Below, in pieces: positions 35,710-48,885 of a DNA stretch of 64,000 nucleotides. A program made the translations under genes and the position numbers. The notes beneath the pieces are model-generated. The model worked only from the letters and a program-made list of their open reading frames with translations. It searched no databases and was not told the origin of the DNA. Source of the DNA: Phascolomyces articulosus (lineage: Eukaryota > Mucoromycota > Mucoromycetes > Mucorales > Lichtheimiaceae); assembly GCA_025677815.1 (NCBI GenBank), contig JAIXMP010000016.1, positions 124,001 through 188,000 on the forward strand, given 5' to 3'. Position 1 is the first letter of the stretch, and each line of letters starts with the position of its first letter.

Positions 35710-37748
35710 ATGGCGGACATGCGCATTTCTAAAGTATTACCTACAGTCAATTGTAGTGATTGTGGTAAAGCTGTTCATGTCCGTGAAATAGCTGATCATG
35801 TTTGTGGATCAGCTGCTGCTACACTTCCACCTGTTCCTTCCTTACCACCACTTGCTGTAGATACTTGTATGTGTGTTATTTTTATATACAAAAAAGAGAA
35901 AAAAATGCTGTGAAACATTTGCAGAGAAACCACATGTAACTTATTCATGGAATATACATAGCTCCAGCAACAATCCAACGTCCTCGTAAATCATCCAACA
36001 AAAGTCTGGATAGTTCTTCACCTCTTAGTGGTAATATATATTACATTTTGGGAGTGAAACAATATCACCCTACTTACTATTTGTTATCTTCCTTTTTTTT
36101 TTCGCAGGATCTAGGTTCAATTTCCATTTTTGGACAGGCAAAGCCAAAGATACTTTAAAAAATGCAACAACCCTTGGAAGTAAAAAGTCAATGATCGCTG
36201 CTCAGTCACCTAGCACTAATACATATGAACATGCGATTACTACACCATCCGCCATGGAACAACAACATCAATATCATCGTCATCAACCACAACCACCCTT
36301 ACCGCAACAACGTGAAAGAAAGGTTCGTTTTTTATATTGAAAGAATCCAGTCCCATCAAGTATAAATTGATCATAAACCAGTGAGGCGACCTTATTTAAA
36401 TAAAAACAGTATTAAACTAACGACCAATATATATGTATAATTTAGATGTCATTTGGTAAACCCACTTATCAGGAAAAGTAAGTTTTTATATTTATTTTTT
36501 GTTTATATAATATTGTATTTAAATTAACCAATTTATTATGATTATAAATACAATAGAACCTGGCTTCCCGAAGACGATGAATTGATTTCACCCATATTCG
36601 ATTTTACGCCACCATTTGCACAACATTACCGTAAAAACAGTACATCGCCCGCACCACCACCTAATTTTGCAAGTAAATTTGATAAACAGAAACCACCACG
36701 ATCGACATCCAGTGATGAAACAACTTCGCCTATAACGCCTCATGGCACAATTGCAAATGATTTTTTTTCACCAACTTCTTCTTCACCATCACGACGATGT
36801 GCTCGATGTCATCGAGATGTTGTCAAAGAGAATGCTATCCCTGTTCACGATGATGTAAATATATCTCAAAAAAAAAAAGAGATGACAGAATGAACCAGGT
36901 GATGGAGATGAAAAAAAAGAGAGATTAATCACCTTATATATTATAGTTATATCACCCACAATGTTACTCATGTTTTACCTGTCGTAATCGATTGGATCCA
37001 CATCGTTCACCACTCGAATACAAAGGAAGAATTTACTGTGACATTGATTATACCATGATGGTACAACAAAGCCCTTCTTGTGCCACTTGTCATCAACCGA
37101 TTGCACCTCACGTTCGACCTACTCGAGCATTAGGTCGTCACTATCATCCTGAACATATTCGATGTTTTCATTGCAACAAACCAGTCGATCCAGAAATGAC
37201 TGGTTTGGTAGAACGTAAAGGAAAGATATTTTGTCGACCTGATTTTAATTTATTGTATTTACCCAAATGTCGTGCCTGTGGACGTGCTGTGGAAAAAGAA
37301 GCCGTTTCTTCCGCAGATGGCAAATTGAAAGGGAAATGGCATAAACATTGTTTCCGTTGTCATGTAAGTATATAGTTATTTTCTTTTCTTTTCTTTTTCT
37401 ATATATAAAAAGGATAGGTACTTATCTTTTTGATGCATGATTGATAATATATAGGAATGTCATTGTGAGTTTCCCAACAACCGTTTCTATGTTTTCAACA
37501 ATGCACCTTATTGCAGACGCGATTATCATAAAATGAACAACTCTTTGTGTAAACGCTGTAATGATCCAGTGGAAGGTCGTTGTGCTCAAACGGCAGAAGA
37601 TTGGCGATTCCATCCACAATGTTTTACATGTTTCAGGTGCCACTGTCTTATTACCGATGTTTATTACATGTCGGAAGGTCATATCTTTTGTCCAAGAGAT
37701 AAACAACATAGATCTGAGAAACGTCACACTTATTTCCAAGACTTGTAA
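35710..37748 (+). CDS. LIM-domain protein with four LIM domains (paxillin-like architecture)
   Basis: Seven exons: 35710-35866, 35962-36030, 36108-36322, 36446-36477, 36557-36854, 36947-37363 and 37455-37748, total 493 residues. An N-terminal zinc-knuckle-like motif (CSDCGKAVHVREIADHVC, residues about 14-31) is followed by a disordered Ser/Pro/Gln linker of about 200 residues. Then come four LIM modules: CARCHRD ... HPQCYSCFTC ... YCDIDY; CATCHQP ... HPEHIRCFHC ... FCRPDF; CRACGRA ... HKHCFRCHEC ... YCRRDYH; and CKRCNDP ... HPQCFTCFRC ... FCPRD. LIM domains are zinc-binding protein interaction modules. Fungal relatives (Pxl1, Lrg1/Rga-type proteins) act at the contractile ring and cell cortex; this one lacks a visible RhoGAP domain. 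The second LIM has an extra residue in its HPEH-IRC part. Function beyond scaffolding is inference. Confidence 0.94.
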
Positions 37749-37860
37749 AAGTAGTAGTAATAGTAAAGCATTCAACATTCCATTTTTCTCTCTCTATTTA
37801 TCCAATATTTATATACTACAACTACTGCCATCACTACTCCCATTTTTCATTTAATATTTA

Positions 37861-37897
<37 letters not shown>

Positions 37898-38162
37898 GTC
37901 ATATTCCTGTAGATAGATTACATCTTTTTTTTTCTTCTCGACATTTTTTTTTCAAAGTTTCACTATTTTTTATATATATAACAATAATTCAGAAGGAAAA
38001 AAAAAAGAAAAAGATCAAAGTTTTGTATCATGTGTTTGTGTGTGGAATGTAATGTGCGTGCGTGTGTATATAAATGTGATTTGAGTTGGATTGTGAGATT
38101 TTTTAGTGATTAGATGGGGGAGGGGAGGATTTTTGTTTTCTTCTCTTACACTACTTTTTTAT
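37749..38162. other. Convergent 3' intergenic region
   Basis: Between the converging LIM and SPT6 genes. Contains an (AT)n tract (37868-37893) and T runs; probably both 3' untranslated regions. Confidence 0.5.
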
Positions 38163-41100
38163 TTAATGTCGTGGAGGTCGTTGACTATGATGATAACCGC
38201 CACCATGACCACCATTATGACCGTGATGACGAGGTCGACGTTGTTGTGCTTCATTTGCTTGTATCCTTTTAAAACCGTTAATAAGATCACCTACTACAGG
38301 ATAAGATGTATCACGGAGTCGATATCCATCCGGTAATAATTTAATTGCCTATATAATAATAAATAATGATCAATAATCCATCATCCAAGTCCTTGTTTAT
38401 ATACATATATTCCAACGTAATAAAAAAAAATACCCATTGTGCTGCAGGTGCTTTGGAATTTAATTTGAATCCAAGTTCAAAGTATCCAGGGCGATCAGAA
38501 AGGCAGAAACCATATGCTGAAAGTCTTGGATTTGCCATTGTGAGTGATGATAAATGTGATTCTAATGAATGAGAAAGTTGAGAGGATTAGTATATCGTAC
38601 TATTTATACAATCTGTAAAAAAAAGAACATACTTAAAGCAGTAGGACCACCAGGTCGATACTTCGGATGAGCAATCAGTTCTTCGGCTTTAGCAGCAATG
38701 GCTTCAACATAAGTGACAATCAATTGATCCAAATCATCAAACACATGTTCACCAATCTTGTACTGGACAGGAGCAAATACTGATGAATCTTTACGCATTT
38801 CTACTACATCAATATGTTGAAAGACACCTTCATCTACTTTCCATGTAATGGCAATATGCTCTGGACCTCGAGACGAAGGTCGAATGACAAGATCACCACG
38901 TTGACGAGAAGATAAGTATTCTTCGGCTTCCATATAATTGAATTGATGGAATAAAGGATGATTGATGACCCGTTGTGCTTTGGTTCGCTTTTTTCGCATA
39001 GCGCGCCGTCGTTCAATTTCTCGCGCTTCTTCTTGTAAATCATAATAATGATCATTTTGTGTTCGTCGTAATGAATTATCAGAATTGGGCTTTGTATCGG
39101 AAGCTTTGCTGGATAAAGTCACTGAAAACTTTTCTCTGTCAATGGCCAACACCTTGGCATTGATGGTGGATCCAAATTCGAGTACATCACTCACACTCAT
39201 GACACGATCATCGGCTACTTGATCAATGTAGATAAATCCATCCAAACCAGAATCCAAAACACACATGGCCATTTTCCCTCGGAGAGAACTAACTCTGACA
39301 GGAACAATGAATCCTTCACGAAGTGTATCACGTGTTTCTCCTGTAACCATACGGAACGTTTCATCCATTGTGGGGCGAACATAACGTTGACGACGATCAT
39401 GGTAAGGTCCTTGCAATTCCAATTTAATATGTTCAAGAATTTGTCGTTTGGGTGCATTGTATTGGGTTTTTAAAACAACAGCATAATCATCCAAAATCAA
39501 ATCATTCAATTTGTTGGGGTATTCTTTAACAACACGTCGAACAATCATGACTTTGGTTTCATAATCATCCATTTCATCTTCATCGATTTCTAATGCATCG
39601 CCAGCCATCTTTCTTGCTAGATCATATTCTTGAGGATGGATACGTGTGTCATCCAAAATATCGGCATCATCCACGTTTCGTATCCGCAGATAACTGGCAC
39701 AGTTCATAAATGTGGTTGCTGGTGTCATGCCTCTTGTGACTAAAGCGGATCGACTTTCTAGCTCGCCCTAAAATAAAATAAAATACCAATATTCCCATTC
39801 CGTATTTATATATTTCGTTCTTAATAAATATTTCTATAGAACATAAGTATAGATAATTACCCTTGCATCAATCTTCTTTAATATGCTTTGAGCTTTTCGT
39901 GGACCAAGACCACAGACATATTTCAATGCAGTGGCAAGATAAGGAGATGTGGCAGCTGCATTAATATCAACACCCATATCATTGACCACATTAATCAATG
40001 CACGTTCCAATCGCACCAACAATACATCTTCAGGTACAAGATTTTGGAGATCGTGGTGTCGTAAAGCCAATAAATCACGTTCCAATCCAGTATATTCGAG
40101 AACAGGACATTGCAAACGGCGTGCCAAACTGATACAATAACGTGTGACTTCGGATAATTCATAAAATTCTTGTCGTGCTCTTCTAGAATTTTTATAAAGG
40201 CGAGATGCTTCATCTTCCACTGCCAATAAATCAATGGTCGATAAACTGGCATCAGACTTGTTGATCTCACTCACCAATTGGGCCATATGTTTATAGACAT
40301 GACGTGTTTGAGCCGTGAAACCGGCAACACCAATGACATTGGGACGTTTGGCTGAAATGAATTCAATCATCTGTTTCGAATATTTCTCGTCTCGTAATGT
40401 AGGGACTTCTAATCGATCAACAAGTCTGCCTCGATGATTAACAAATACAGCAACAATGGGATCATTACGTTCGCCATTGCCTGAAGACACGGTAATGACA
40501 CGCGGGATGCCGTTCTTGTAGCGATCAGCATCAGGACCTCGGAATGGTCCCACATTGACCTTGGACATTAATGATTGATAACTAGCATCGTAAATGGCTT
40601 CCTGTCCTTCAATACGTAATTTTTCTCGAATATATTTTTCCATTAATGGTATCAAGTGGTCTGTTAATGCCGATTGTAAAACATCTTGTCGTTGTTGATT
40701 CCATTGTTGTGCTGAGTCACTGTATCCATCCGACATGTAGTATTCTGCGATTTGACTGAACCAGCCTGCATAATTGGCAATGTTGACGTGAACGGTAAGT
40801 AACCCTTCTGATTCACCTTTGGTGATAAGTAAATATTCGCCATTTTTAAACGTGGATACTGGTTTTTCGTGAAGGTATTTGTATGGCTATCCATCCCCCC
40901 CATTCCAATAATTGATAAGTATGTTATGTTGCCTCTTTTTTTAAAAGAAAAAGAGATCTGTGGTTTATCTTACATGCATAGGATGAAGTTCATCAATTGT
41001 ATCAAAACCTTTGTCTGTTGGTTTAACGCTAATAACAGCTCGTGCTTCCCAATCTCGGCGTAACGCTTTTCGAACCTGAGGATCATGTGCAATGTCTTGA

Positions 41101-43362
41101 CTTAATACCATTCGTGCAGCTATCAATATTCCAAAGAATTATATTAGTACCAAAAAAAAAGACCCTCACGCGCTTTTTCTTGTTCCTTTTTCATATGTTT
41201 CCTAGTTACTCACCTCGCAATACGCGTCCTGAGTCAGTAAATGTAGTATTCACAAAAGTGGTCGCTTCTTCCTCTGGACTCACTAATGCATCTTCTGGAT
41301 AATATCGACGACTGTTTTCAAGGTAATTGGCACCATATTGTGCAGCTGTAATACCAAATCGCTACGCAGCAACCAAAAAAAGTCAGTAAACTCCCTCACG
41401 CTCTGGCATAACAATCCTTTTCATTCCTTTGCTCTTTCTCTCTATATTCTCTTTTTTGTTGTTGATCCTCTAATAATAATAACAATAATATATAATTTAC
41501 CGGCAAAAAATCAGCAACTTTGTTTCGTAAACTGATTTCATACAATGATTTGTTCGCAGGTCGTTTGGGACCTTTTGTCTGTTTTTGTACTGAAGTGATA
41601 CTATCTGCAAACTTGAGATTGACAAAATCCGAAATATCATTCAATTCTTCAATTTTTTCTGCCTTATCAATTAAACTGGTGACATAATCATCAAATATAC
41701 TGCATTTGGATAAGAATTCGCGTAAACTGATTTTTCGATTGGCAAAACTGGTGTACTTGAAATCAAGATCGTAAATTTTCCATAAATCATCGTGGGTCAA
41801 GAGTTCAGTCGTGACACCATCAGGATCGACTTCGGTAAAATAGTCGCGACGATGATCGGATATATAAGGTACTTCAAGATATTCGCGTGCCATAAACGAG
41901 ACAACATGTTTGACCGCATTTTGAAACGGTTCTGTAGGTTGATCGATACCCTTTGTGTTGCTCAATTCGCGTGCAACCCAGAGTGCCTCGTTGGCCACTT
42001 CTTCTTCACTGGGTGGGATATCAAATGATTTACGTGTACCAACATAACGTACTTGCATTCGTTCGGGAATATCACGCATACGTACTTCTTCATCTTCCTC
42101 TGTAAGCATACGAGCTTTGAGTTCACTCGGTTCAAATACATCTGCTAATTGTGGCTCTAGTTTTTCTTCAGCATATTCGGAAGGCTATACGTGGAATGAA
42201 AAGTGCAGGTGTATGTTGATTAATAAATTAAGCATTCCTTCCATCTCATTTTGTATAATATATAAATCAATTATATAATAATACCTCTTCATCGTAAAGG
42301 GCCCAATCGTAATCAGTTCCATCTCCAAAAATATCATACATATCAGCTAAAACACTAAATATAATATATTTAAATAATAGAGTTATTAGCCATTTCCTTC
42401 TTTTTTTTCCCTTGATAACATAGCTTTGTTGTAGATTTTACACCGTAACTTACTCTTCACTTAACCCTTCTGGTAAAATATCCATCATTTCTTTTGATGC
42501 ACGACCCCGTCTAGGTGCTTCACGGTTATATAAATCGGTTCGATCATCTTCCACACCTTCATCATCATCTTCTTCAGCAATAAAATCGTCCATATCATCA
42601 TATACTTGTCGACGTCGATATTGAGGTGGATATTGATCTTCTTCCACTTGCTGTTCATCTTGAGCTTCTTCATATTGTTCTTCATCAGAAAAGAACTTGT
42701 CTGCTCCTCCATCTTGATCGTCTGATTCTTCTTGTCGACCTCGTTTCAGTCGTTTTAATTTAGGCTATAGAATCATAGGTGAATAAAATTGTTTTTTGCA
42801 GAAAATATAAAATAAACAATTCACTCTCTTTATACATACCTCTCGAGAGAGCTTTAAGCCTGTATTTTCTTCTAATAAATCTAGATCTTCTTCATCCAAT
42901 TCTTCGTCATCTATATAATTAAATCAAGTGTTGGATCATGAATAAAAAAGCATTCTTTTTATAATCCATTAAAGAAAATAGAATAAATTAAATAAAGACA
43001 CGTTACAATCTTCGATCTTTTTTCTTTTTCTGCGTCGAGCCACTTTTTGTGAGCCATCTGAATCATGTTCTTCCTCATCTTCATCGTCGACAATAAATCC
43101 TTCAGCAACCTTTATATCGAAAAAAAATAAACAACATATTAATGAATGATTTGCTTCTTTCCCACTGCATTAGAGAAAAAAAGTGGGGGGAGGCAAAGTC
43201 AATTACCTTTCGCGCTTCTTCTTCGTCGTCGTCTTCCTCTTCTTCGTCTTCGTCAGAAACTTGATTACCATAAGTAGGCTCACCCTCTTCTTCTGAATTT
43301 TCCTCCTCGTCTTCTTCTCGATCCGGGCGTGAATCGTAAAAATCAATACCGTCGTCACTCAT
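38163..43362 (-). CDS. SPT6: Transcription elongation factor and histone chaperone Spt6
   Basis: Twelve exons, 43362-43207, 43109-43007, 42910-42840, 42764-42454, 42354-42285, 42184-41501, 41361-41214, 41119-40974, 40886-39861, 39767-38633, 38561-38434 and 38348-38163, total 1,387 residues. Features in order: a very acidic N-terminus (REEDEEENSEEEGEPTYG); a basic patch RRRKRKKIED; the conserved DMYDIFGDGTDYDWAL (Spn1/Iws1-binding region); the Tex-like core; YqgF-like domain (RPNVIGVAGF ... LLAVEDEASRLYKNS); helix-hairpin-helix (YVCGLGPRKAQSILKKIDA); S1 domain (GKMAMCVLDSGLDGFIYIDQ); and tandem SH2 (GDLVIRPSSRGPEHIAITW; ANPRLSAYGFCLSDRPGYF). Spt6 travels with RNA polymerase II through its SH2 modules and reassembles nucleosomes. 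The C-terminus is short and His/Gly/Arg-rich. Confidence 0.97.
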
Positions 43363-43810
43363 TGGATGAGGAATTAAAAAAAACTGACGTTTGGAGAAGG
43401 AGAGGGGGGTTAGAAAAGAACAAAAAGTTAAAAGTGGGCTATGTTGGAAATTCTGCTTGTTAAAAAAATGCGTCACGTCGATTGGCTCAGCGAATAAAAT
43501 CAATCCAATCACCGAATTTTTGATTTCTATCCAATCTATTACACAGCATTAAGTCCATCATTGAGAGGCAAATGGTAATATAGTATTTTATTTAGAGGCA
43601 ACGCGCACATGAAAATGCTTTTTTCCATATTAAAAAAACACAATTACAATAGAAGGAAAGATAAAAAAATATCTATTTATAATAATAATAATAATAAGGG
43701 ATATATATGCAATATTGTATAGCTAGGGCTTACTTCTTTTGTGTAGAATGTTGTATTTGGTAGAAAAGGAGAAAAAAAATTGTATAGGGCATGTGTAAAA
43801 TATATCTGTA

Positions 43811-43842
<32 letters not shown>

Positions 43843-44117
43843 AGTGTGTGTGTGTGTAATAATAGTAAAGTAATAACTATAGTATATGTATATGAAAATA
43901 AGGAGAGAAAGAGTAGAAAAAAAAATAACATTAATAAGCGATCAAGTGTAATAGGTGTGTATATATATTGTAGTAAAAAAGAGTAAAGTAAACAAGGCCA
44001 CCAGACCAGGATGGGAAGAATTGACGAAAGTATTGTAAAATAAAATAAAATAAAAAATAGAAAGGTAAAGATAATAAGAATAGTAGTAGTAAGTTGTATT
44101 AATAATTGAAGCGATAA
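43363..44117. other. Upstream of SPT6 and 3' side of the Ser-rich gene
   Basis: A/T-rich spacer with (TA)n tract at 43815-43842 followed by a (GT)n tract. No supported gene. Confidence 0.5.
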
Positions 44118-44507
44118 TTATGCGGCACACATAGGAGTGAGAGTAACGCGGACAGTTCGTGAAGGATGGTCAACAATAAGCGATTCAAATTCGCTTGATT
44201 TAGAAGATTGGGTTTCAGACGACATTTTCTTTGAAATAGAAAAGCTAGAAGAATCAAAAGAAGAAGCCGAAGTCGATGCAGAAAGACAAGGTGTGATTGT
44301 TGATTCGATACTTTGACGACTGTTGTTATTATTGTTATTTCGTGAGAATAGACGTTGATAGATGCGACTCGATCGACTCTTTTTGTTATTTGTTGCTGTA
44401 GTATTGTTAGAATGACGATCCGTGATGGACAGGAACATGGAAGAAGGTGAAGATGAACAAATAGATTTGTCACTTGGTAAAGAAGAGACTCGGTTGGAGA
44501 AGAACAT
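44118..44507 (-). CDS. Uncharacterised Ser-rich small protein
   Basis: A single-exon frame of 129 codons begins at ATG 44507. It is rich in Ser, Thr and Asn, with an Arg/Lys patch (NNKKSRSSRIYQRLFSRN) preceding an Asn run, and ends with a more ordered segment SSEFESLIVDHPSRTVRVTL. The final 20 residues have a beta-strand-like pattern; the rest looks disordered. A frame of similar length in another register of the same strand (44099-44473) has Leu/Ile-rich noise-like content. I have no family for this. It may be a short signalling or adaptor protein. Confidence 0.55.
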   Translation of the reverse strand: MFFSNRVSSLPSDKSICSSSPSSMFLSITDRHSNNTTATNNKKSRSSRIYQRLFSRNNNNNNSRQSIESTITPCLSASTSASSFDSSSFSISKKMSSETQSSKSSEFESLIVDHPSRTVRVTLTPMCAA

Positions 44508-47229
44508 TAGAAGAATAGTATTCTGTATTTATATAGATTGTAGTAAAATAATGAAATAGAAATTATATAGAGTGAGTATTATGATTGGATTGTTGTTGTT
44601 AAAATAACAAGTAAAGAAGAAAAAAAAGAAATTGGAGAACAGCAAAAACATTGTCTTTTTATATATTTACCAGCTGAAATGAACTCATGTCTGTGCGGAT
44701 CCAAAAGCAGTAGCACTCCGCTATATATTACTTTACTCTCCCTCTTTTTTTATACTCATATTTTATAACTTAATAGCTGCAAGTCTCCTTTTACATCCCC
44801 TCTTTTTTTTCTATTATTACCATATACCAAATAGCTATAAAGAGAAGAAGAGAAGGGGAAAGACAAGGAGAAAGTAATTGGATCCAAATAAAAGTATAAT
44901 AATATGTCCTCAACTCTCATCAAACAAGTGAATCTGATGTTTCAATAATTATTTGCATCTATCTAGAATATATACTACAACGGTTATTATAATAGAGTCT
45001 CTAATAATGTATCATGACAGTCATGATTATGTGAAACTTTTATAGTGCGCGTTTTCTCAAACAGGACCCTAATAAGAAAGAGGGTCCGTCTTTTAAATTT
45101 ATACTACTACTTCTAATATGACCACTACTTGTTTATTAATACCCCAGGTAATAATCTGATTTATTTGAAGATAAAAATATATTCTTATTTATTATTCTAC
45201 ATAGAATAATCTTTCATCATTGGTAAAGACAAGAATAGCGCCTTGCTGTTATTATATTTGCTACCTTGAATAAGAAAACACATATCAATGATGATACCGT
45301 CTATCTTCTTTTAACTATGGATCGACGTACAATAAAAATGAACATCGTCTGTACATAATAATAAAATGATATCCCATGCATATCGATATGCATAAACTGG
45401 ATTAAAAAAAACACTGAAAGAAGATTTATAGAAAACCCTATAATTATTTCCCTATAGTAAAATTCATTATTTCTTCCCTCCTACCGATTCTCTGAAACCA
45501 CATCCTTCCCCTCCCCCTTCTCCTTTGTCACTATTTTTCTTTCTTCCTCCCTCTTTTTTTCCTTCTCTTTTTGCATATATATATGATATGGATGACTACC
45601 CGTGGAATCAATGACAAAACAGGATTATCGGTCATGATCACAATTGGCTACTACTGTTATTTGAGCTTTTGGCTATTACTTCAAACATGTGAACTAATTA
45701 TTTATAAAGTCTCTTTTTTTATAGACAAGAATAGAAGGAATACCGAACATATATATATATATATATATATAATTTGGCGCTAATTACCATATTATATCTA
45801 TTATTATATCGTGTTTTCTTTTATTAAATGAATAAAAAAAGTCACTCTATAATATGGTTGCCATGTTTTAGGGGAGCAGCTTTTTTTTCTTAGAGCTCTC
45901 TTTCTCTCTTCTATTATAGTAGGTAAAGGATCAATGATACAAACAAATGATGTAACGTGTTTTTCCCTTCTTCTTCTTCTTCTTCTTTACATATTTTTGT
46001 ATAAAAACCCTCATGTTTTTGCAAGTATAAGCAATATATTCATGAGGAAACCTATAGATCAAGATGTAGAGATGCATAAAATAATAAGGTAGAATACAGT
46101 AAAATGAGAATACTTTAAATCCACGTTATTCAAACTACCCTTTCTTCCCCTTACTTATTCACTCATATTACATTTTTCTCTCCTCCCCTTTAGTAATAAA
46201 TTATATTTTGACCGTGTGCTGCTGCTGCTGTTGTTATTATTTTTCCAGCGTTTATTATTATCTATATATTACTTCAACAACAAAATTATTATCATTATTG
46301 CATCATACATTGCATATCATTCACAAACCTACGTAATATTTATTGAGATCAAGGGTTTCGCTTCAAAACAATTAAAATACAAATCTTCAACATCATCAAT
46401 AGATTTGATTCTACATAGAATAAGGAGATCATGATGCTATGTCTATTTTTTTTATACATTCATTTTTTTTATACATTCTGTCCGAGACGCCCATAATATG
46501 CATTATACATCATCCTCTTCTGTCGATGATGCATTATCGATCATTATTTATATAGGATATTAATTACTATCTTGTGGAATGTTTAAGAAATACTTGTATA
46601 TATGTTGCATTAATGAGTTAACTGGTTTGATTTTCATGTACGTACATATTATACAGAGAAAAATACAGCACTATTTATACTATGAAATATATCGAGTATA
46701 CGCATGAATATGCAAAACAAAACAAGTCTGATGGCAGTTTTTTTTATATCAGGAGTGAATCGACCTTGTAGCCAATTCAAAAGCATTGTGTATATGCTTC
46801 CATATATTATATACAGTGTCCATTTGTTGATATCTTTATTATTAATAATACGTACTACTACTACTATGACACCATCTATTCCAATGCTTGTAGTAATTGA
46901 AAATAATCTTCAGTTCTTGACTTGCTTCATTATTGACCCCTCTTTTTTTAAAAAAAAAAATTGCCTCATGCCGCCTCTTTTTCTTTTTTCTTGTTACTCC
47001 ATATAGCAAAACGCATGATGGGAATTTCTTCCCTATAACTTTCGTTCCCCTTTATTATTCTCCCAAAAAAACCATAAACCGAAAAGAGGGAGTGTTATGT
47101 TTGTCATTATACCTTAATTTACACACAAAAAACGCGCCATATTCGGACCGGGACAATATAGTATATAGCATATTATATATTTTTATTATTAATGTTTACT
47201 ACGTACTAGCACTAACTGCAGCATGTATA
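44508..47229. other. Gene-poor spacer, about 2.7 kb
   Basis: Nothing supported. Contains a pyrimidine-rich stretch (45475-45570), a (TA)n tract (45749-45771), TTC repeats (45968-45987) and scattered short frames without domains. Confidence 0.5.
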
Positions 47230-47420
47230 ATTGTTGTAGGTACATTGGTTGAAATTTCGGTAGGAACTTTAGTAGGTACTTCAGTAAGCACTTCAGTAGG
47301 AACTCCATTAGGGACTTGAGTAGGTACTTCCGTTGGGATGTCGGTTGGGATGTCGGTTGGGATGTCGGTTGGGATTTCAGTAGGTATTGCAGTAGGTACT
47401 ACATCAGGTAATACTCCCTG
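47230..47420. repeat. 12-bp minisatellite coding Pro-Thr-rich repeats on the minus strand
   Basis: On the plus strand a 12-bp unit (GTCGGTTGGGAT) occurs in near-perfect tandem at about 47339-47380, flanked by diverged copies (TCAGTAGGTACT type) over about 190 bp. On the minus strand these read as PTDIPTDIPTDI, then PTEVPT-type repeats within a 102-codon open frame (47199-47507), like the Pro/Thr stalk of a cell-wall protein. The frame has a poor start and lies just beyond the stop of the neighbouring gene, so I list the repeat but not a gene. Confidence 0.8.
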
Positions 47421-47514
47421 AACATTAGGAAGTGGAAGAAATGTTTCTGATAAATATTGAAAAAGAGAAAGAAAACATACGTCGTGTGTAAAGATAATAA
47501 TAATCATATATTAA

Positions 47515-48114
47515 TTAATAGTATCCACCATTATAATACCCAGGATTCTGATTGTAATAATAATTACGTCGTGTTAATCCAGCAGCAAGACCAACAATAA
47601 GACCAATGATGATGCAACAACAAATGGTAGTACAAAAGCGACGTTTCATGCCGAGCGATCGATTGCCTGATAGAGAATAAAACTCTGCGATACGATTACG
47701 ACCATGTGGTGGCTGTTGGTCGGTTGGTGGTGGAGGTACATACTCAGTTTGTTGCGGAGGCGGCTGGTAGTAAGTTTGTTGAAGTGGTGGTGGTTGATCA
47801 GCATTATTATTATAACCTCCTCTTCCTACACCTCCTTCTTGTTGTTGATACGAAGGCGGAGGCTGCGGTGGTTGTGGTCCATTTTCGTTATTGCCTACAT
47901 AGTATAAACAATAGGGTATAAATAAATATATATTATTAAATGTGATTATTATATAGGAGTAAAATAAAATCGTGAATTTGATTATTTATCTCCTATAAAA
48001 AAACCTTTCTCGAACATGCATCTCATCATCATCAACATCATCATCATTTCTATTATTGTCTCATAGATTCATACCTCCTTCTTTAGCGTATCCTTTTTCC
48101 ACATCACTCATCAT
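47515..48114 (-). CDS. Pro/Gln/Tyr-rich single-pass membrane protein, uncharacterised
   Basis: Two exons, 48114-48075 and 47894-47515, joined in phase, encode about 139 residues. A short start (MMSDVEKGYAKEGG) leads to a disordered Pro/Gln/Tyr region (PPQPPPSYQQQEGG ... YYQPPPQQTEYVPPPP). A polybasic MKRRF precedes a hydrophobic helix with consecutive cysteines (CTTICCCIIIGLIVGLAAGL). A Tyr/Asn-rich tail ends the protein. The cysteines beside the membrane are candidates for palmitoylation; that and the absence of a signal peptide suggest a tail-anchored-type or plasma-membrane protein with the Pro-rich region in the cytosol. Family not recognised. Confidence 0.7.
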
Positions 48115-48542
48115 CTTTGAAATATTCGGATATGTGTATATAACAAGATATAAAAATACCAAAAAAAAAAAGAAAGGATCAATCAAATATAAAAATAGTA
48201 TAATAATCGATAATTTTATTCGCTAGGGCCTTGTTTAAAATGATGGGAGATCAATCCCCTTGTAAATGTGTTGGGGTTGTGTGATTGAAATTATCGAGTT
48301 GTTTCAGATTAATTCAAGGGAGGCTAGATAAAAAATATTATTATACTACAACGATCATGATATGCATTTTCTTTTATTATTCATGCTATAGCATGTATTA
48401 CTGTAACTATGTAAAATACTATTGTGCGTTTTTTCAGAAAAGCTGAGTAGAAGCAAAAGCAACAACAGCATGCATGAACATGAAACCAGTAGTAAGACAA
48501 GTAAAAATTCGTTAGGCATTGTTTTTAATTTTTTCTAAATTT
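48115..48542. other. Upstream of the Pro-rich membrane-protein gene
   Basis: About 430 bp of A/T-rich sequence; promoter of the minus-strand gene, nothing else supported. Confidence 0.45.
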
Positions 48543-48885
48543 TTTACCTTTGCAGCCCCATTTTCACTGATAGTACTTTCGTTGTTAATAGTTTTGGTAA
48601 CAATTTCATTATAGGTTACAGTATGACAGGCAATTGTTCAGCAACACCAGCAATGGGAGATGTATAACGGTATGGGTATTGATAAGATGGGCTTCAGCAC
48701 CATTGGGCGGAGATAAACCAAAAGCAGTATCAAGAGCACTAGTAGAAGAATGTCCTCCTTTATTATTCCAATCCCAATCCTCTTGATCATCATCATCATC
48801 GTTCAAGTGACCACCAGCAAAGACTTTGGAAGCAAGAATAAATTTAGCTTGACAGGTGTATGCATATGGTATATAGTTTGATTTT
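48543..48885 (-). pseudogene. Decayed coding segment with an acidic Asp/Trp patch
   Basis: Three blocks with protein-like composition follow one another on the minus strand in three different frames without splice sites between them: first QAKFILASKVFAGGHL then NDDDDDQEDWDWNN and STSALDTAFGLSPPNGAEAH; then PSYQYPYRYTSPIAGVAEQL; then TVTYNEIVTKTINNESTISE. The order and close spacing suggest one ancestral exon with two small insertions or deletions. No start is visible. The segment lies 3' of the malic-enzyme gene on the same strand. Family not recognised. Confidence 0.4.

Noticed and set aside
44099..44473. 124-codon minus-strand frame overlapping the Ser-rich gene
   Set aside because: Leu/Arg-rich shift of the same DNA with no start context; the 44507 frame has the more protein-like composition.
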